Shown here: one piece after another, positions 18,422 to 26,636 of the stretch
How the letters are laid out: every line of letters begins with the position of its first letter
How positions within the stretch are numbered: position 1 is the stretch's first letter
Origin: CAVVUF01 sp963751425
GTDB taxonomy: Bacteria > Chloroflexota > Anaerolineae > Anaerolineales > UBA4823
Direction of reading: 5' to 3'
Length of the DNA stretch: 64,000 nt
Assembly (NCBI GenBank): GCA_963751425.1
Contig: CAVVUF010000003.1
Location: 310,001 to 374,000 of the forward strand
The notes under the pieces: model-generated
Seen by the model: only the letters and a program-made list of their open reading frames with translations
Told to the model about the DNA's origin: nothing
The model's database searches: none
Translations under genes and position numbers: made by a program

Positions 18422-19765
18422 CTACGAAGCATATTTGGACATTTCGGTTTGGTAGGTGGCCATGGCTTCGTCCACACTTCCGCCTGCCAACAAGGTATCC
18501 AGGCCAGACTGGCAATCATCCCAGCCACGTTCAACCGTGGCCGGAGTGGACGGCAAGGTATACACGGTCTGCGCGCTATTTTGAGCTCCCAGGAACGCAA
18601 GCAGGTTAGGATCAACGCCCTCGAGGGTGGACAAGTCGACTTCAACGCCCATTGGAGACGAGCAAAGCAGGATCCACTGTTTGGCGCCTTCTTCGCTGAA
18701 CCAGAACTTAAAGAACTTGATGGCGCCATCCAACATATCAGGGTCATCTTTTAGCTCAGCAGAGAGGGCGAGGGGGGTCCCCACCTTCAACTCCACGGTG
18801 CTGCCATTGTCGCTAACCGCCGGATAGGGTACATATTTGACATAATCGCGTAAGTCAGGGGCCGCCCCCTCGGAGTAAATATTGTTGTTGATTGTCCAGG
18901 CGCCATCGAGATAGAACGCCGTTTCCTCAGCTACGAAAAACGCAATCGATTCTTGCCAGGTGATCTCAAGCTCGTTTTCAGGCAGCCACTTGTTATCGAC
19001 AAATGTCTTCAAACGCGAGAAGGCTTCTTTCATCTGCGGTGAATCGAACTGGTTGGCCGCAATTGCATCCAGCCCTCCGGGTTGGCTGGCGATGATGTTG
19101 TGCCACTGGTGCGAGCCGCCGACTTCCCAGGAGGTGGGCAGCTTGCCGTATGTCTTCACTTTATCGCAAACGGTCATAAACTCATCCCAGGTTTTGGGAA
19201 GATCGCTCACACCGGCGGCTTCGAGGATGCGCGTATTCCAGATGGTCGGCATGGGCGAGAATTCAGCGCACAGACCATAAGTGGCAGCTCCAGCGGTGAA
19301 GAATGTGCTGGGGATGAACAGCTTCTTCCAGTCCGGGTCTGCATCGAGGTAGGGTGCCAGGTCGAGAAGATAGCCTGAATTCCACATATCCATATTGCCT
19401 TCGTGGATGATCTCCGGGCAGTCTCCTGCAGCGCAGTCCGCCATGATCTTTTTGAAGGATTCTGTGCTGTCAGGATTGAGGATATTATCGATATGAATAT
19501 AAGGGTATGCTTTCGCAAATTCATCGTAAAGCCACATCATTCCATCGTAATGGGCGTCGGTTTCCTTGGTCCAATGGTTCTGGTACCGTAAAGTCACCTC
19601 TTTGGGCGCTGCCGTTGCAGGGACTGCGGTAGGCTCGGCTGGGGCAGCGGTCTCGGTGGCTTTAGGAGTACAACCTGCCAGGAATGCCGCGGCTGTTCCC
19701 AGCCCCATCAGTTTGAGCATATCACGCCGGCTAGTCGTTCTGTTCATTACAAACTTGCTCTTCAT
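18422..19765 (-). CDS. sugar ABC transporter solute-binding lipoprotein
   Basis: A 447-residue extracytoplasmic solute-binding protein of the family 1 (UgpB/MalE-like) type. The N-terminus carries a twin-arginine-like TTSRRDMLKLMG segment and a lipobox FLAGC (Cys31), followed by an Ala/Thr/Pro linker, so it is exported folded or unfolded and lipid-anchored. The mature part starts with VTLRYQNHW, typical of the family. It is the first gene of the import operon, with GGAGGA before the ATG. The ligand is likely an oligosaccharide, given that all the linked glycosidases are cytoplasmic. Confidence 0.92.
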   Translation of the reverse strand: MKSKFVMNRTTSRRDMLKLMGLGTAAAFLAGCTPKATETAAPAEPTAVPATAAPKEVTLRYQNHWTKETDAHYDGMMWLYDEFAKAYPYIHIDNILNPDSTESFKKIMADCAAGDCPEIIHEGNMDMWNSGYLLDLAPYLDADPDWKKLFIPSTFFTAGAATYGLCAEFSPMPTIWNTRILEAAGVSDLPKTWDEFMTVCDKVKTYGKLPTSWEVGGSHQWHNIIASQPGGLDAIAANQFDSPQMKEAFSRLKTFVDNKWLPENELEITWQESIAFFVAEETAFYLDGAWTINNNIYSEGAAPDLRDYVKYVPYPAVSDNGSTVELKVGTPLALSAELKDDPDMLDGAIKFFKFWFSEEGAKQWILLCSSPMGVEVDLSTLEGVDPNLLAFLGAQNSAQTVYTLPSTPATVERGWDDCQSGLDTLLAGGSVDEAMATYQTEMSKYAS

Positions 19766-19895
19766 TTATTCCTCCATTAATATAAATCTTGTTTCTTGAT
19801 TATATGGGTTTTCTATGGGTGGGGGAATTCGATTGGTTGGTTTGGTCAACTGCCTCCTTCTGTGTTTGTTGAATGAACTCGATAACGATCCATCG

Positions 19896-20984
19896 TTATG
19901 CATGAAATTTACTGTAAACTGACCATAAGGCTTGAACCCTCTCCGGCGCTCTTTCTTGACTAACAGGTGTAATGGATGGATAAGGCTGGTTCAGGATCGA
20001 AGTTAGTACAGCCAGACAGTTTTCCAACGGCGAATCCAGGTTTAATGATTTTGTTGGACCAATAATATAGCCACCGTCCTTTCCCAAATATTTGAGGCAG
20101 GCGATAACCTCTTTCTGGATTTGTCTCGGCGTTCCCCAAGGGATGGTAGATTGGCTGCTGATGCCACCATTGAAACAGATATGGTTGCCAAACTCTTTCT
20201 TCAGCCAGAGGATATCCATGCATTCGGGTTGAATTGGATTTAATATCCGCACCCCAAGTGGAATGAGATCGGGAATAATTTCAGTCAAGTCGCCGTCTGA
20301 ATGAACCATGACCGTTAAGCCTTTTTGATGGGCATATTCGAAGATGGCTTTGAGACCAGGCATGATCAAATCTCGCCAACGTTTTGCGCCGATGGTGACT
20401 CCGCGCTGGTAGCCCCAATCATCTGCAAAGCGGATGCCATCAAAAGGGTGCTGTGCAATCTGATCGATTAGCTGGAGATACATGGCTACCAATCGATCCA
20501 GCAGCTCTTCGACAAACTTCTGGTTAAGTACAACATCCGAAAGAAAATTTTCAAACCCCCGCAAGGCCCAGCCTCGGTCAAAAAATCCCAATGCCAGGCA
20601 GCACAGCCTGTAATGGTTCCGGGTCGATTCAAAGAAACCATCCATTCCCAAAAAGTATCTTCCATAATCCAGGTCGGGAAAATGGTAATCACTCAGATCT
20701 GGCTCTCTGAGGGGCGGATCAATCAGGTGAGGGACATGATCCAGCTCTTTCCAAACACAACCGAAATCATCCGAATATACCCCTGGTTCGATCCAATGCT
20801 TCTCCAATTCAATCAGCCAGTAGGGAAGATGGTTGTCGATATTTTGCAATAAACTTTGGACCGCTTCTCCCTCATTTTCCAACACCTTCATACACTCCAT
20901 ATCGACCGGAATATGATAAGGTACAATATCCGATTCTTGATGATTGAGACTTTGAAGAACTCTTGTGCGAGGGGTGATTGACAA
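19896..20984 (-). CDS. URO-D family methyltransferase-like protein
   Basis: A 362-residue URO-D-fold protein. Visible features are an N-terminal TPRTRVLQSLNHQE segment (family start, about residue 4), GIRFADDWG (near 170), TVMVHSDGDL (about 240) and FNGGISSQSTIPWG. The histidine of the VHSDGD segment lies where MtaA-type enzymes bind the zinc that activates a thiol, but a full His-x-Cys ligand set is not obvious. It is transcribed away from the 21285 operon and lies upstream of the ABC importer on the same strand. No corrinoid protein is encoded in the window. Function is not assigned. Confidence 0.75.
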   Translation of the reverse strand: MSITPRTRVLQSLNHQESDIVPYHIPVDMECMKVLENEGEAVQSLLQNIDNHLPYWLIELEKHWIEPGVYSDDFGCVWKELDHVPHLIDPPLREPDLSDYHFPDLDYGRYFLGMDGFFESTRNHYRLCCLALGFFDRGWALRGFENFLSDVVLNQKFVEELLDRLVAMYLQLIDQIAQHPFDGIRFADDWGYQRGVTIGAKRWRDLIMPGLKAIFEYAHQKGLTVMVHSDGDLTEIIPDLIPLGVRILNPIQPECMDILWLKKEFGNHICFNGGISSQSTIPWGTPRQIQKEVIACLKYLGKDGGYIIGPTKSLNLDSPLENCLAVLTSILNQPYPSITPVSQERAPERVQALWSVYSKFHA

Positions 20985-21139
20985 GATTACAGCCTGACTT
21001 TCTCTGAAAAAGAAACCGCAGCTTGTCGATATACCATTAGGGGAGATAGTACAAAAAATAGTATACCTAAAAAAAAACTTTAAGTCAATACAGAATATAT
21101 CTAAATTTGGTTTTGAGTATTATTATAAAGCATGATCTA

Positions 21140-21167
21140 TTGACGTTAATTATAATTAGTGTATAAT
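21140..21167 (+). promoter_or_regulatory. sigma70-type promoter with a palindrome in the spacer
   Basis: TTGACG (21140-21145) and TATAAT (21162-21167) are separated by 16 bases. The spacer contains a perfect 12-base palindrome, TAATTATAATTA (21147-21158), well placed for a repressor. Transcription would start near 21174, giving a leader of about 110 bases before the 21285 gene. The surrounding 300 bases (20985-21284) are AT-rich and contain no gene. Confidence 0.55.
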
Positions 21168-21284
21168 TTAAATCGTGTTTAGTGTATATTTATTGTGGTC
21201 GGGATCTATCGCCACAAATCGCTAGGAAAACCGATTGAGTACATAAATAACCCTTTTTTCATTCTAGACTAGTGGAGATATAAA

Positions 21285-22352
21285 ATGGGAAAAGTTGTGA
21301 CATTTTTCGGACCAAAGCATGTGGGGGTTACCGAATATGAAGACCGCCAATTACAGCCAAACGAAGTGCGCCTGAAGACCTTATTTTCAGGGATCAGCGC
21401 CGGAACCGAGCTGACCCATTATCGGGGCAGCAATGTGTACCTGCATAAATTTTGGAATGAAACCGACCGCCTTTTTCTGACGAGCGATGGAGCTACCTCA
21501 AAAACATATCCAATCTATGGCTCGGGGTATGAGGAATGCGGAAAAGTGATTGAGCTGGGCAGTGCGGTCGATAAGGTTAAAGCCGGCGATATCATCTATG
21601 GCACCTGGCAGCACCGCACGCACCATATTGTCAGCGAAGATTACGCGGCCAACCGCTTGATCCCTGCTGGTCTCGACCCAATCCTGGGCATATTTTCTCA
21701 AATGACAGCCATTGCCTACAACGGAATCCTGGATGCTGCTATCCGCCTGGGTGAGACCGTTGCCATTTTTGGCCTGGGTGTGCCGGGGCAGATGTGCGCA
21801 CAGATGGCAAAGCGTTCTGGCGCGCGAGTTATCGGAATCGATATGATCCCAATGCGTCTGGAATTAGGTAAAGACCAGGGTTGGGTGGATGTTGCGTTGG
21901 ACGGCAGGCCGGGACAGGTTGCCGAAAAGATCAAAGAGATCACCCACCATAAAGGCGTGGATGTTGCGTTCGAAATGAGTGGATCTTATGCCGCGCTGCA
22001 AGAAGCCATCCGAAGCGTGGTTTACTCAGGAAAGGTGATCTCCCAGGGCTTCTATCAAGGCGGGGGGCAATCTTTATTCTTGGGGGAGGAATTCCACCAT
22101 AACCGCATTAATGTCATTTGCTCCCAAATTTCTGGGGTTTCACCGGAGCTTTCCAACCGCTGGAATGTCGATCGCATGGCGCGCAGAGGGATCGAATTAC
22201 AAGCCGAAGGGATCCTTAATTTCAAACCGTTGATCACGCACCAGTTTCGGTTGGAACAGGTGGCGGAGGCTTACCAATTATTGGATGAGCATTCCGACCA
22301 GGCATTACAAATTGTGATCGATTTTACACAAGACGGGAGTCAGCATGGTTAA
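21285..22352 (+). CDS. MDR-superfamily dehydrogenase lacking the catalytic-zinc Cys
   Basis: A 355-residue medium-chain dehydrogenase/reductase. The GroES-like domain and a Rossmann GLGVPG motif (about 168) are clear. At the position of the catalytic zinc Cys the sequence is FSGISAGTEL (Ser), the usual GHE is replaced by GYEECG, and the structural zinc Cys lobe is absent. It is therefore probably a zinc-free reductase or dehydrogenase acting on a carbonyl or sugar-like substrate. It overlaps the Gfo/Idh/MocA gene by 8 bases, indicating translational coupling and a shared pathway. Confidence 0.8.
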   Translation: MGKVVTFFGPKHVGVTEYEDRQLQPNEVRLKTLFSGISAGTELTHYRGSNVYLHKFWNETDRLFLTSDGATSKTYPIYGSGYEECGKVIELGSAVDKVKAGDIIYGTWQHRTHHIVSEDYAANRLIPAGLDPILGIFSQMTAIAYNGILDAAIRLGETVAIFGLGVPGQMCAQMAKRSGARVIGIDMIPMRLELGKDQGWVDVALDGRPGQVAEKIKEITHHKGVDVAFEMSGSYAALQEAIRSVVYSGKVISQGFYQGGGQSLFLGEEFHHNRINVICSQISGVSPELSNRWNVDRMARRGIELQAEGILNFKPLITHQFRLEQVAEAYQLLDEHSDQALQIVIDFTQDGSQHG

Positions 22353-23352
22353 ACTACGCACTGGCTTAATTGGCTGCGGAAAATTTGCAAATAAGCATCT
22401 CACCAACCTCGTGTCGATGCCAGAGAAATTTGAGATTGCGGCCTTCTGTGATATCCTCGATGAGAACGCTCGTCAATATGCTGAAAAATATTCCGATGGA
22501 AAGGCAGAAATTTATACCGACTACCACAAGATGTTCGCTCAAACACCTTTGGACCTGGTGCTGATTTGCCTGCCTCCATTTGGACACTCGGATGAAGTCG
22601 AAGCCGCCGCGAATCACAAGGTGAACATTTTGATCGAAAAACCCATTGCCCTGACCAGCGAGCATGCCTGGAAAATGGTGAAAGCAGTCGAAAAAGCTGG
22701 CGTGAAATCTCAGGTGGGGTTCATGTTCCGTTTTGGAGCTGCTATCGAAAAACTAAAAGCCATGCTCGAGGATGGGTCCGCCGGACAGGTGGGCTTGATG
22801 AGCGCGCGTTATTTTTGCAACTCCCTGCATGCTCCCTGGTGGCGCGAACGCGAAAAAAGCGGGGGGCAAATCACCGAGCAAGTCATCCATATGGTGGATT
22901 TAATGCGCTACTTGATGGGCGAACCCCAGATTGTCTTCAGCATCCAGAACAATCTTTTCCATAAAAATATTGAAAACTATACCATCGAGGATACTTCCGG
23001 ATCGGTGATGGAATTCAAAGATGGCGGAATTGGTGTAATCTTCGCTACCAACAATGCCATCCCCGGCAAATGGATCAATGACTACCATGTGGTTACCCAG
23101 AAATTGACCGCCGAATTTAATGATGCGAACCATGCTGCATTCACGTACACCGCAGGTCAGGAGATCAAAACGGAGATGATTGCCTCTGAAGAAAATGTTT
23201 ACCTTCGGGAAATTCTGGATCTCTACCAGGCGATTGCCACAGATGGAGCCACGCGCACGCCGATCCAGGAAGGTGCTCGCTCCTTAGACCTTGCACTGGC
23301 AATCACTCAGTCAGCGCAAACTAAAAAACTTGTGAACATGGAGACTCGCTAA
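22345..23352 (+). CDS. Gfo/Idh/MocA family oxidoreductase
   Basis: A 335-residue NAD(P)-dependent sugar oxidoreductase. The N-terminal Rossmann motif is GLIGCGKFANKHL (about 5-17). The EKPIALT segment (near residue 98) contains the catalytic Lys, and ITEQVIHMVDLMRYL holds the usual late His/Asp. Family members oxidise inositol, glucose-fructose, apiose and many other sugars or their derivatives. Together with the coupled MDR gene it suggests a two-step redox conversion of one sugar, for instance oxidation at one carbon and reduction at another. Confidence 0.88.
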   Translation: MVKLRTGLIGCGKFANKHLTNLVSMPEKFEIAAFCDILDENARQYAEKYSDGKAEIYTDYHKMFAQTPLDLVLICLPPFGHSDEVEAAANHKVNILIEKPIALTSEHAWKMVKAVEKAGVKSQVGFMFRFGAAIEKLKAMLEDGSAGQVGLMSARYFCNSLHAPWWREREKSGGQITEQVIHMVDLMRYLMGEPQIVFSIQNNLFHKNIENYTIEDTSGSVMEFKDGGIGVIFATNNAIPGKWINDYHVVTQKLTAEFNDANHAAFTYTAGQEIKTEMIASEENVYLREILDLYQAIATDGATRTPIQEGARSLDLALAITQSAQTKKLVNMETR

Positions 23353-23356
23353 GTCC

Positions 23357-24542
23357 ATGGAAGAACCTGTCTTGAATGACCGGCAGCGATTTGCTGCCAC
23401 GCTGCATTACCAGAGACGCGATCGGGTGCCCTTGCTTGACTTTTAATTTTTGGGCAGATACCCTGCCGGGCTGGTACAGCCAGGGGTTGCCCCGTTGGGT
23501 GAACCGGCGAAATGAAGATGCCTACTTTGGTTTCGATTATTCACTCGATAATATACATGTCACCTGGGTGCGGGATGGGCTATCCCCGGCTTTCAAAAAG
23601 AAAATCCTCGAAGATTTGGAGGATGCCTGGATCTTACAGCAGCGCGATGGTGTCCGGGTCAAACGCCAGAAGCAGTATGCGTCGATCCCCCATCCCATAG
23701 CTTACCTGCTGCAAGATCGAGAGAGTTGGAAAAAATATTACCTTCCTCGCCTAGATCCTGATCGACCTCTGCGATACCCATCAGACTGGGATGAAAGGGT
23801 AAAAGAATGGAAAGATCCCCAGCGCTCTTATCCGATCGTCCTTCCTGGGGGCAGTCTGTACGGTTGGCTGCGCAATTGGATGGGCATGGAAAACCTCTCG
23901 TTGGTCCTTTATGATGATCCTGCCTGGTTTGATGAAATGGTCAACACTGTGGCCGACTGTATTGTAGGAGTTTTGGCGAAAATATTCTCCACTGGTGGAC
24001 AATTCGAGGCTATTTCCATGTGGGAAGACATGGCATATAACCGCGGCCCTCTCATGAGCCCGAAGCAGTTCAAGAAATACCTGGTGCCCCATTACCGTCG
24101 CATCTCCGACCTGGCCAGAAAGCATGGATGCGATGTCATTTATTTGGATTGCGACGGCAAGATCGACGCCTTGCTGCCATTATGGCTCGAAGCGGGTATC
24201 AATTGTATGTACCCAATTGAGGTGGGTACCTGGGGTGGGGATCCGGTAACTTTCCGGCGGCAATATGGGAAAGACCTGCTGATGATGGGCGGTTTTGATA
24301 AACATATTCTCGCACAAAGCAAAAAGCAGATTGAAGCTGAGGTGCACCGCCTGGCACCGACCGTTGCAGAAGGCGGCTATATTCCCTTCCCAGACCACCG
24401 GGTGCCGCCGGATGTGCCTTATGAAAACTACCTGTTTTATACCGAGCTGGCGCGCAATATTTGGGGACAAGGAAAAAACCTGCCTGCGCAGTTTGTGCGA
24501 AATAACCAGCCTATAAAAAAAATGCCTTTTACCTATTGGTAA
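23357..24542 (+). CDS. URO-D family methyltransferase-like protein, frame broken near 23441
   Basis: The family N-terminus (LNDRQRFAATLHYQRRD) is encoded from the ATG at 23357, but that frame meets TAA at 23444, directly after GAC TTT. The rest (NFWADTLPGW onward, about 365 residues) is one frame over. Dropping one T of the TTTT run at 23441-23444 joins both parts into a 394-residue protein of normal length. The later part has HGCDVIYLDCDGKI (His and Cys, likely zinc or substrate site) and the closing YIPFPDHRVPPDVPYENY. A sequence error, a recent mutation or +1 slippage on TTT before a stop codon are possible. It belongs to the operon with the two oxidoreductases. Confidence 0.75.
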
Positions 24543-24616
24543 AGTTCGGTACTGTGATGATCCGTACCTAATAAATCCTGATAAATCTTATCAATATATT
24601 TCTTAATTTCTTCAAG

Positions 24617-24659
24617 TATAATCACTCCGTTTTTGGAACGTGGACGATTTATCCAAAAA
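24617..24659 (+). promoter_or_regulatory. putative promoter -10 and inverted repeat upstream of gntR-type gene
   Basis: TATAAT at 24617-24622 is followed by an 8-base inverted repeat, TTTTTGGA (24630-24637) and TCCAAAAA (24652-24659), spaced by 14 bases. The repeat lies over the expected transcription start of the GntR gene, where an autoregulatory operator or a leader hairpin would act. No good -35 was found. Confidence 0.35.
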
Positions 24660-24692
24660 TAAATAGATCAAAAAAGAGCAGGTGGAAAGCCA

Positions 24693-25367
24693 ATGAGCTC
24701 AAGTGATACATACAAACAACAAGTTTATGATTATGTTTGGAAAAAAATCATTTCGATGGAATACCGGCCAGGTGAATTCATTACTGATTCTCAGGTAGCA
24801 AATGAACTAAAAATCAGCCGTACACCAGCCCGGGAAGCTTTTCAGCGTCTTGAAACGGAAGGCTTCCTCACTCCCGAAGCACGACGAGGTTGGCGGATTT
24901 ATTCTTTGACCCTTAAAGACATCGAGGATATTTTCGACTTGAAGTGCGAAATAGAGGGTTTGGTGGCAAGAAAAGCAGCCTTGGATCGGAACGAAGAACA
25001 TCACGAGATGCTGCGAAATTATTTGCTCCAAATGCGCGAAGCTTGTTTGAACGATGATGTCACTGGCTGGATGGAAATGGATTCTTTAATTCATCACTTA
25101 CTCTACTTGATGGCGCAAAACGAGCGGGCTGAGAAAATCATCAAGCATCTAAATGATCAATGGCATCGTATGCGGATTGGGTTTATTAACCTCAGGGGAC
25201 GTCTCGATCTAGCCACCGATGAACACGAGAAGATCATCCTGGCAGTCATTAACGGTGATGCCGAAGGGGCAGAATTTGCCATGCAGAGCCATCTCAACAG
25301 CGTGCGCCAGGGATTGATGAGGGTTTTGGTGACCATGATTCTGCCTTATGCCAGGGATGGCTTATAG
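24693..25367 (+). CDS. GntR-family transcriptional regulator, FCD type
   Basis: A 224-residue regulator. The N-terminal winged helix is typical of GntR (VANELKISRTPAREAFQRLETEGFL split over about residues 33-53). The C-terminal all-helical FCD domain has the metal/ligand residues expected (Asp and His in EMDSLIHHLLY, His in DEHEKIILAV). FCD regulators bind sugar acids or similar carboxylates, so it likely controls the adjacent sugar-oxidation operon and perhaps itself. The start has AGGTGGA about ten bases upstream. Confidence 0.9.
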   Translation: MSSSDTYKQQVYDYVWKKIISMEYRPGEFITDSQVANELKISRTPAREAFQRLETEGFLTPEARRGWRIYSLTLKDIEDIFDLKCEIEGLVARKAALDRNEEHHEMLRNYLLQMREACLNDDVTGWMEMDSLIHHLLYLMAQNERAEKIIKHLNDQWHRMRIGFINLRGRLDLATDEHEKIILAVINGDAEGAEFAMQSHLNSVRQGLMRVLVTMILPYARDGL

Positions 25368-25418
25368 GTTTGACCGAATACTGCCTCTGACAAAATGACC
25401 ATACACGGGGGATTTTGA

Positions 25419-25450
25419 GAGGGTGGAATAGGACTCGAAACTACGACTTT
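25419..25450 (-). pseudogene. tRNA 3'-half remnant (resembles tRNA-Val)
   Basis: This stretch matches the 3' acceptor and T-arm end of the tRNA-Val(GAC) gene at 37253 with only a few differences, including one missing base. Common blocks are GGAATAGGACT and TACGAC. The sequence that follows to about 25495 can be aligned loosely to anticodon and D arms, but an intact acceptor stem cannot be formed. It is therefore a degenerate copy or an integration scar, not a working tRNA. The rest of 25368-25665 holds no recognisable gene. Confidence 0.5.
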
Positions 25451-25665
25451 GGACATCCTAAAGGGTGACCGCTACCACACAGTTGCGGAGCAAAGGGTCA
25501 CGGTCGTTCTGCGAACGGGTCGAGTTGCCTCACATCTTCAACCCCTGGTAGATACCCGGGTGTATCTGGTAAAATAAAGGAGATAATTAAAATCTGAATA
25601 AGCGGAATTGTTTTCGCCAGGTCGGGAAGATAAGTACCCCGGAAACAATTTTTTAGAGGTATATT

Positions 25666-26397
25666 ATGGGTAAAATTGATGTTGAGCGTTACTTTCGAGA
25701 AGGTTTTCTCACTCAAAACTCTGTTTTATCGGCAGATGAAATAAACACCTACCGGCGCGAGGCAGATCGACTGCTCAGGTTATGCACAGATAAATCCGAG
25801 CGCTATGCCAAGAGGATAGAATGGGAAGTGGACCACCTGCAAGAAGGCGAACGCGCTGGCATGGAGAAAATCATCCGGAAGCTCGAGCCGATCTCGGATT
25901 TAAGTCCAGTCTTTGCAGAATTGGCTTACCATCCCGGGATCACAGGCCCGATCAGCGAGGTATTCGGAGAGCCGGTTGAGCTCTTCGAAGACAAGCTGAA
26001 CCTGAAATTGCCGGGCGGTTCTCCTTACCCCTGGCACCAGGATTGGGTGTGCTGCTGGCGCGCCCATACCGATGACCTGGTCACCTGTTTTATCTACCTG
26101 GATGACGCCGACGCAACCAATGGCTGCCTTCAGGTGATCCCGGGCAGCCACCTGGGCAAACCCATCTTGCCTTTCAAACAAGGCAGCCGTTTTGAGATCG
26201 ATCCGGCTTACGTCGATACCGCGAAAGCAGTTCCTGCACCCCTTAAAGCCGGTGAGATGATCTTTTTCAATTCTTATCTGCTGCACTACTCCGATTTGAA
26301 CCGCAGCCGCCTCCCCCGGCGCGCCATTATCTACACATATAATCCTGCCCGGATGGGGAAGATTAACGAATTGCGTTTTCATCCTATTGTGCTATAA
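25666..26397 (+). CDS. phytanoyl-CoA dioxygenase (PhyH)-family protein
   Basis: A 243-residue double-stranded beta-helix protein. The iron ligands of Fe(II)/2-oxoglutarate oxygenases are visible: YPWHQDW (His-x-Asp, about 124-126) and LLHYSDLNRS (distal His), with RLPRR supplying the likely 2-oxoglutarate-binding Arg. Members hydroxylate small molecules and need O2. The start follows AGAGG. It is a single gene flanked by the tRNA remnant and a terminator, so it may be a recent acquisition. An oxygenase is unexpected if the host is a strict anaerobe. The substrate is unknown. Confidence 0.85.
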   Translation: MGKIDVERYFREGFLTQNSVLSADEINTYRREADRLLRLCTDKSERYAKRIEWEVDHLQEGERAGMEKIIRKLEPISDLSPVFAELAYHPGITGPISEVFGEPVELFEDKLNLKLPGGSPYPWHQDWVCCWRAHTDDLVTCFIYLDDADATNGCLQVIPGSHLGKPILPFKQGSRFEIDPAYVDTAKAVPAPLKAGEMIFFNSYLLHYSDLNRSRLPRRAIIYTYNPARMGKINELRFHPIVL

Positions 26398-26402
26398 AGA
26401 AT

Positions 26403-26430
26403 CGACCCTCACCTATGCCGGTGGGGGTCG
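26403..26430 (+). terminator. hairpin terminator after the PhyH gene
   Basis: CGACCCTCACC (26403-26413) pairs with GGTGGGGGTCG (26420-26430) with one G:T pair and a six-base loop, followed by TTCGTTTCCTT. It lies 5 bases after the stop codon. Confidence 0.65.
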
Positions 26431-26455
26431 TTCGTTTCCTTATTGGGTCGAAAAT

Positions 26456-26485
26456 CGAGATTGCTTCGCTTCGCTCGCAATGACA
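26456..26485. repeat. short imperfect palindromic element
   Basis: The segment ATTGCTTCGCTTCGCTCGCAAT with flanks GAG and GACA forms a small imperfect hairpin (ATTGC/GCAAT ends). Very similar sequence occurs as a dispersed intergenic repeat in many environmental bacterial genomes; this is from general familiarity, not a search. Only one copy was noticed in this window. Confidence 0.4.
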
Positions 26486-26636
26486 TTTGACCATTTTGCC
26501 TGGTCCACAAAGTGCGAGCAGCTTCTCAGGTAGAAAATAGGGGTTATTACTAACATATCGCCCTCATCCAAGCCTCTTGCCCCTGTTCACCAGCGGTGGT
26601 ATTATCATTTTTAAATCTGCACACTAAGGAGCGACT

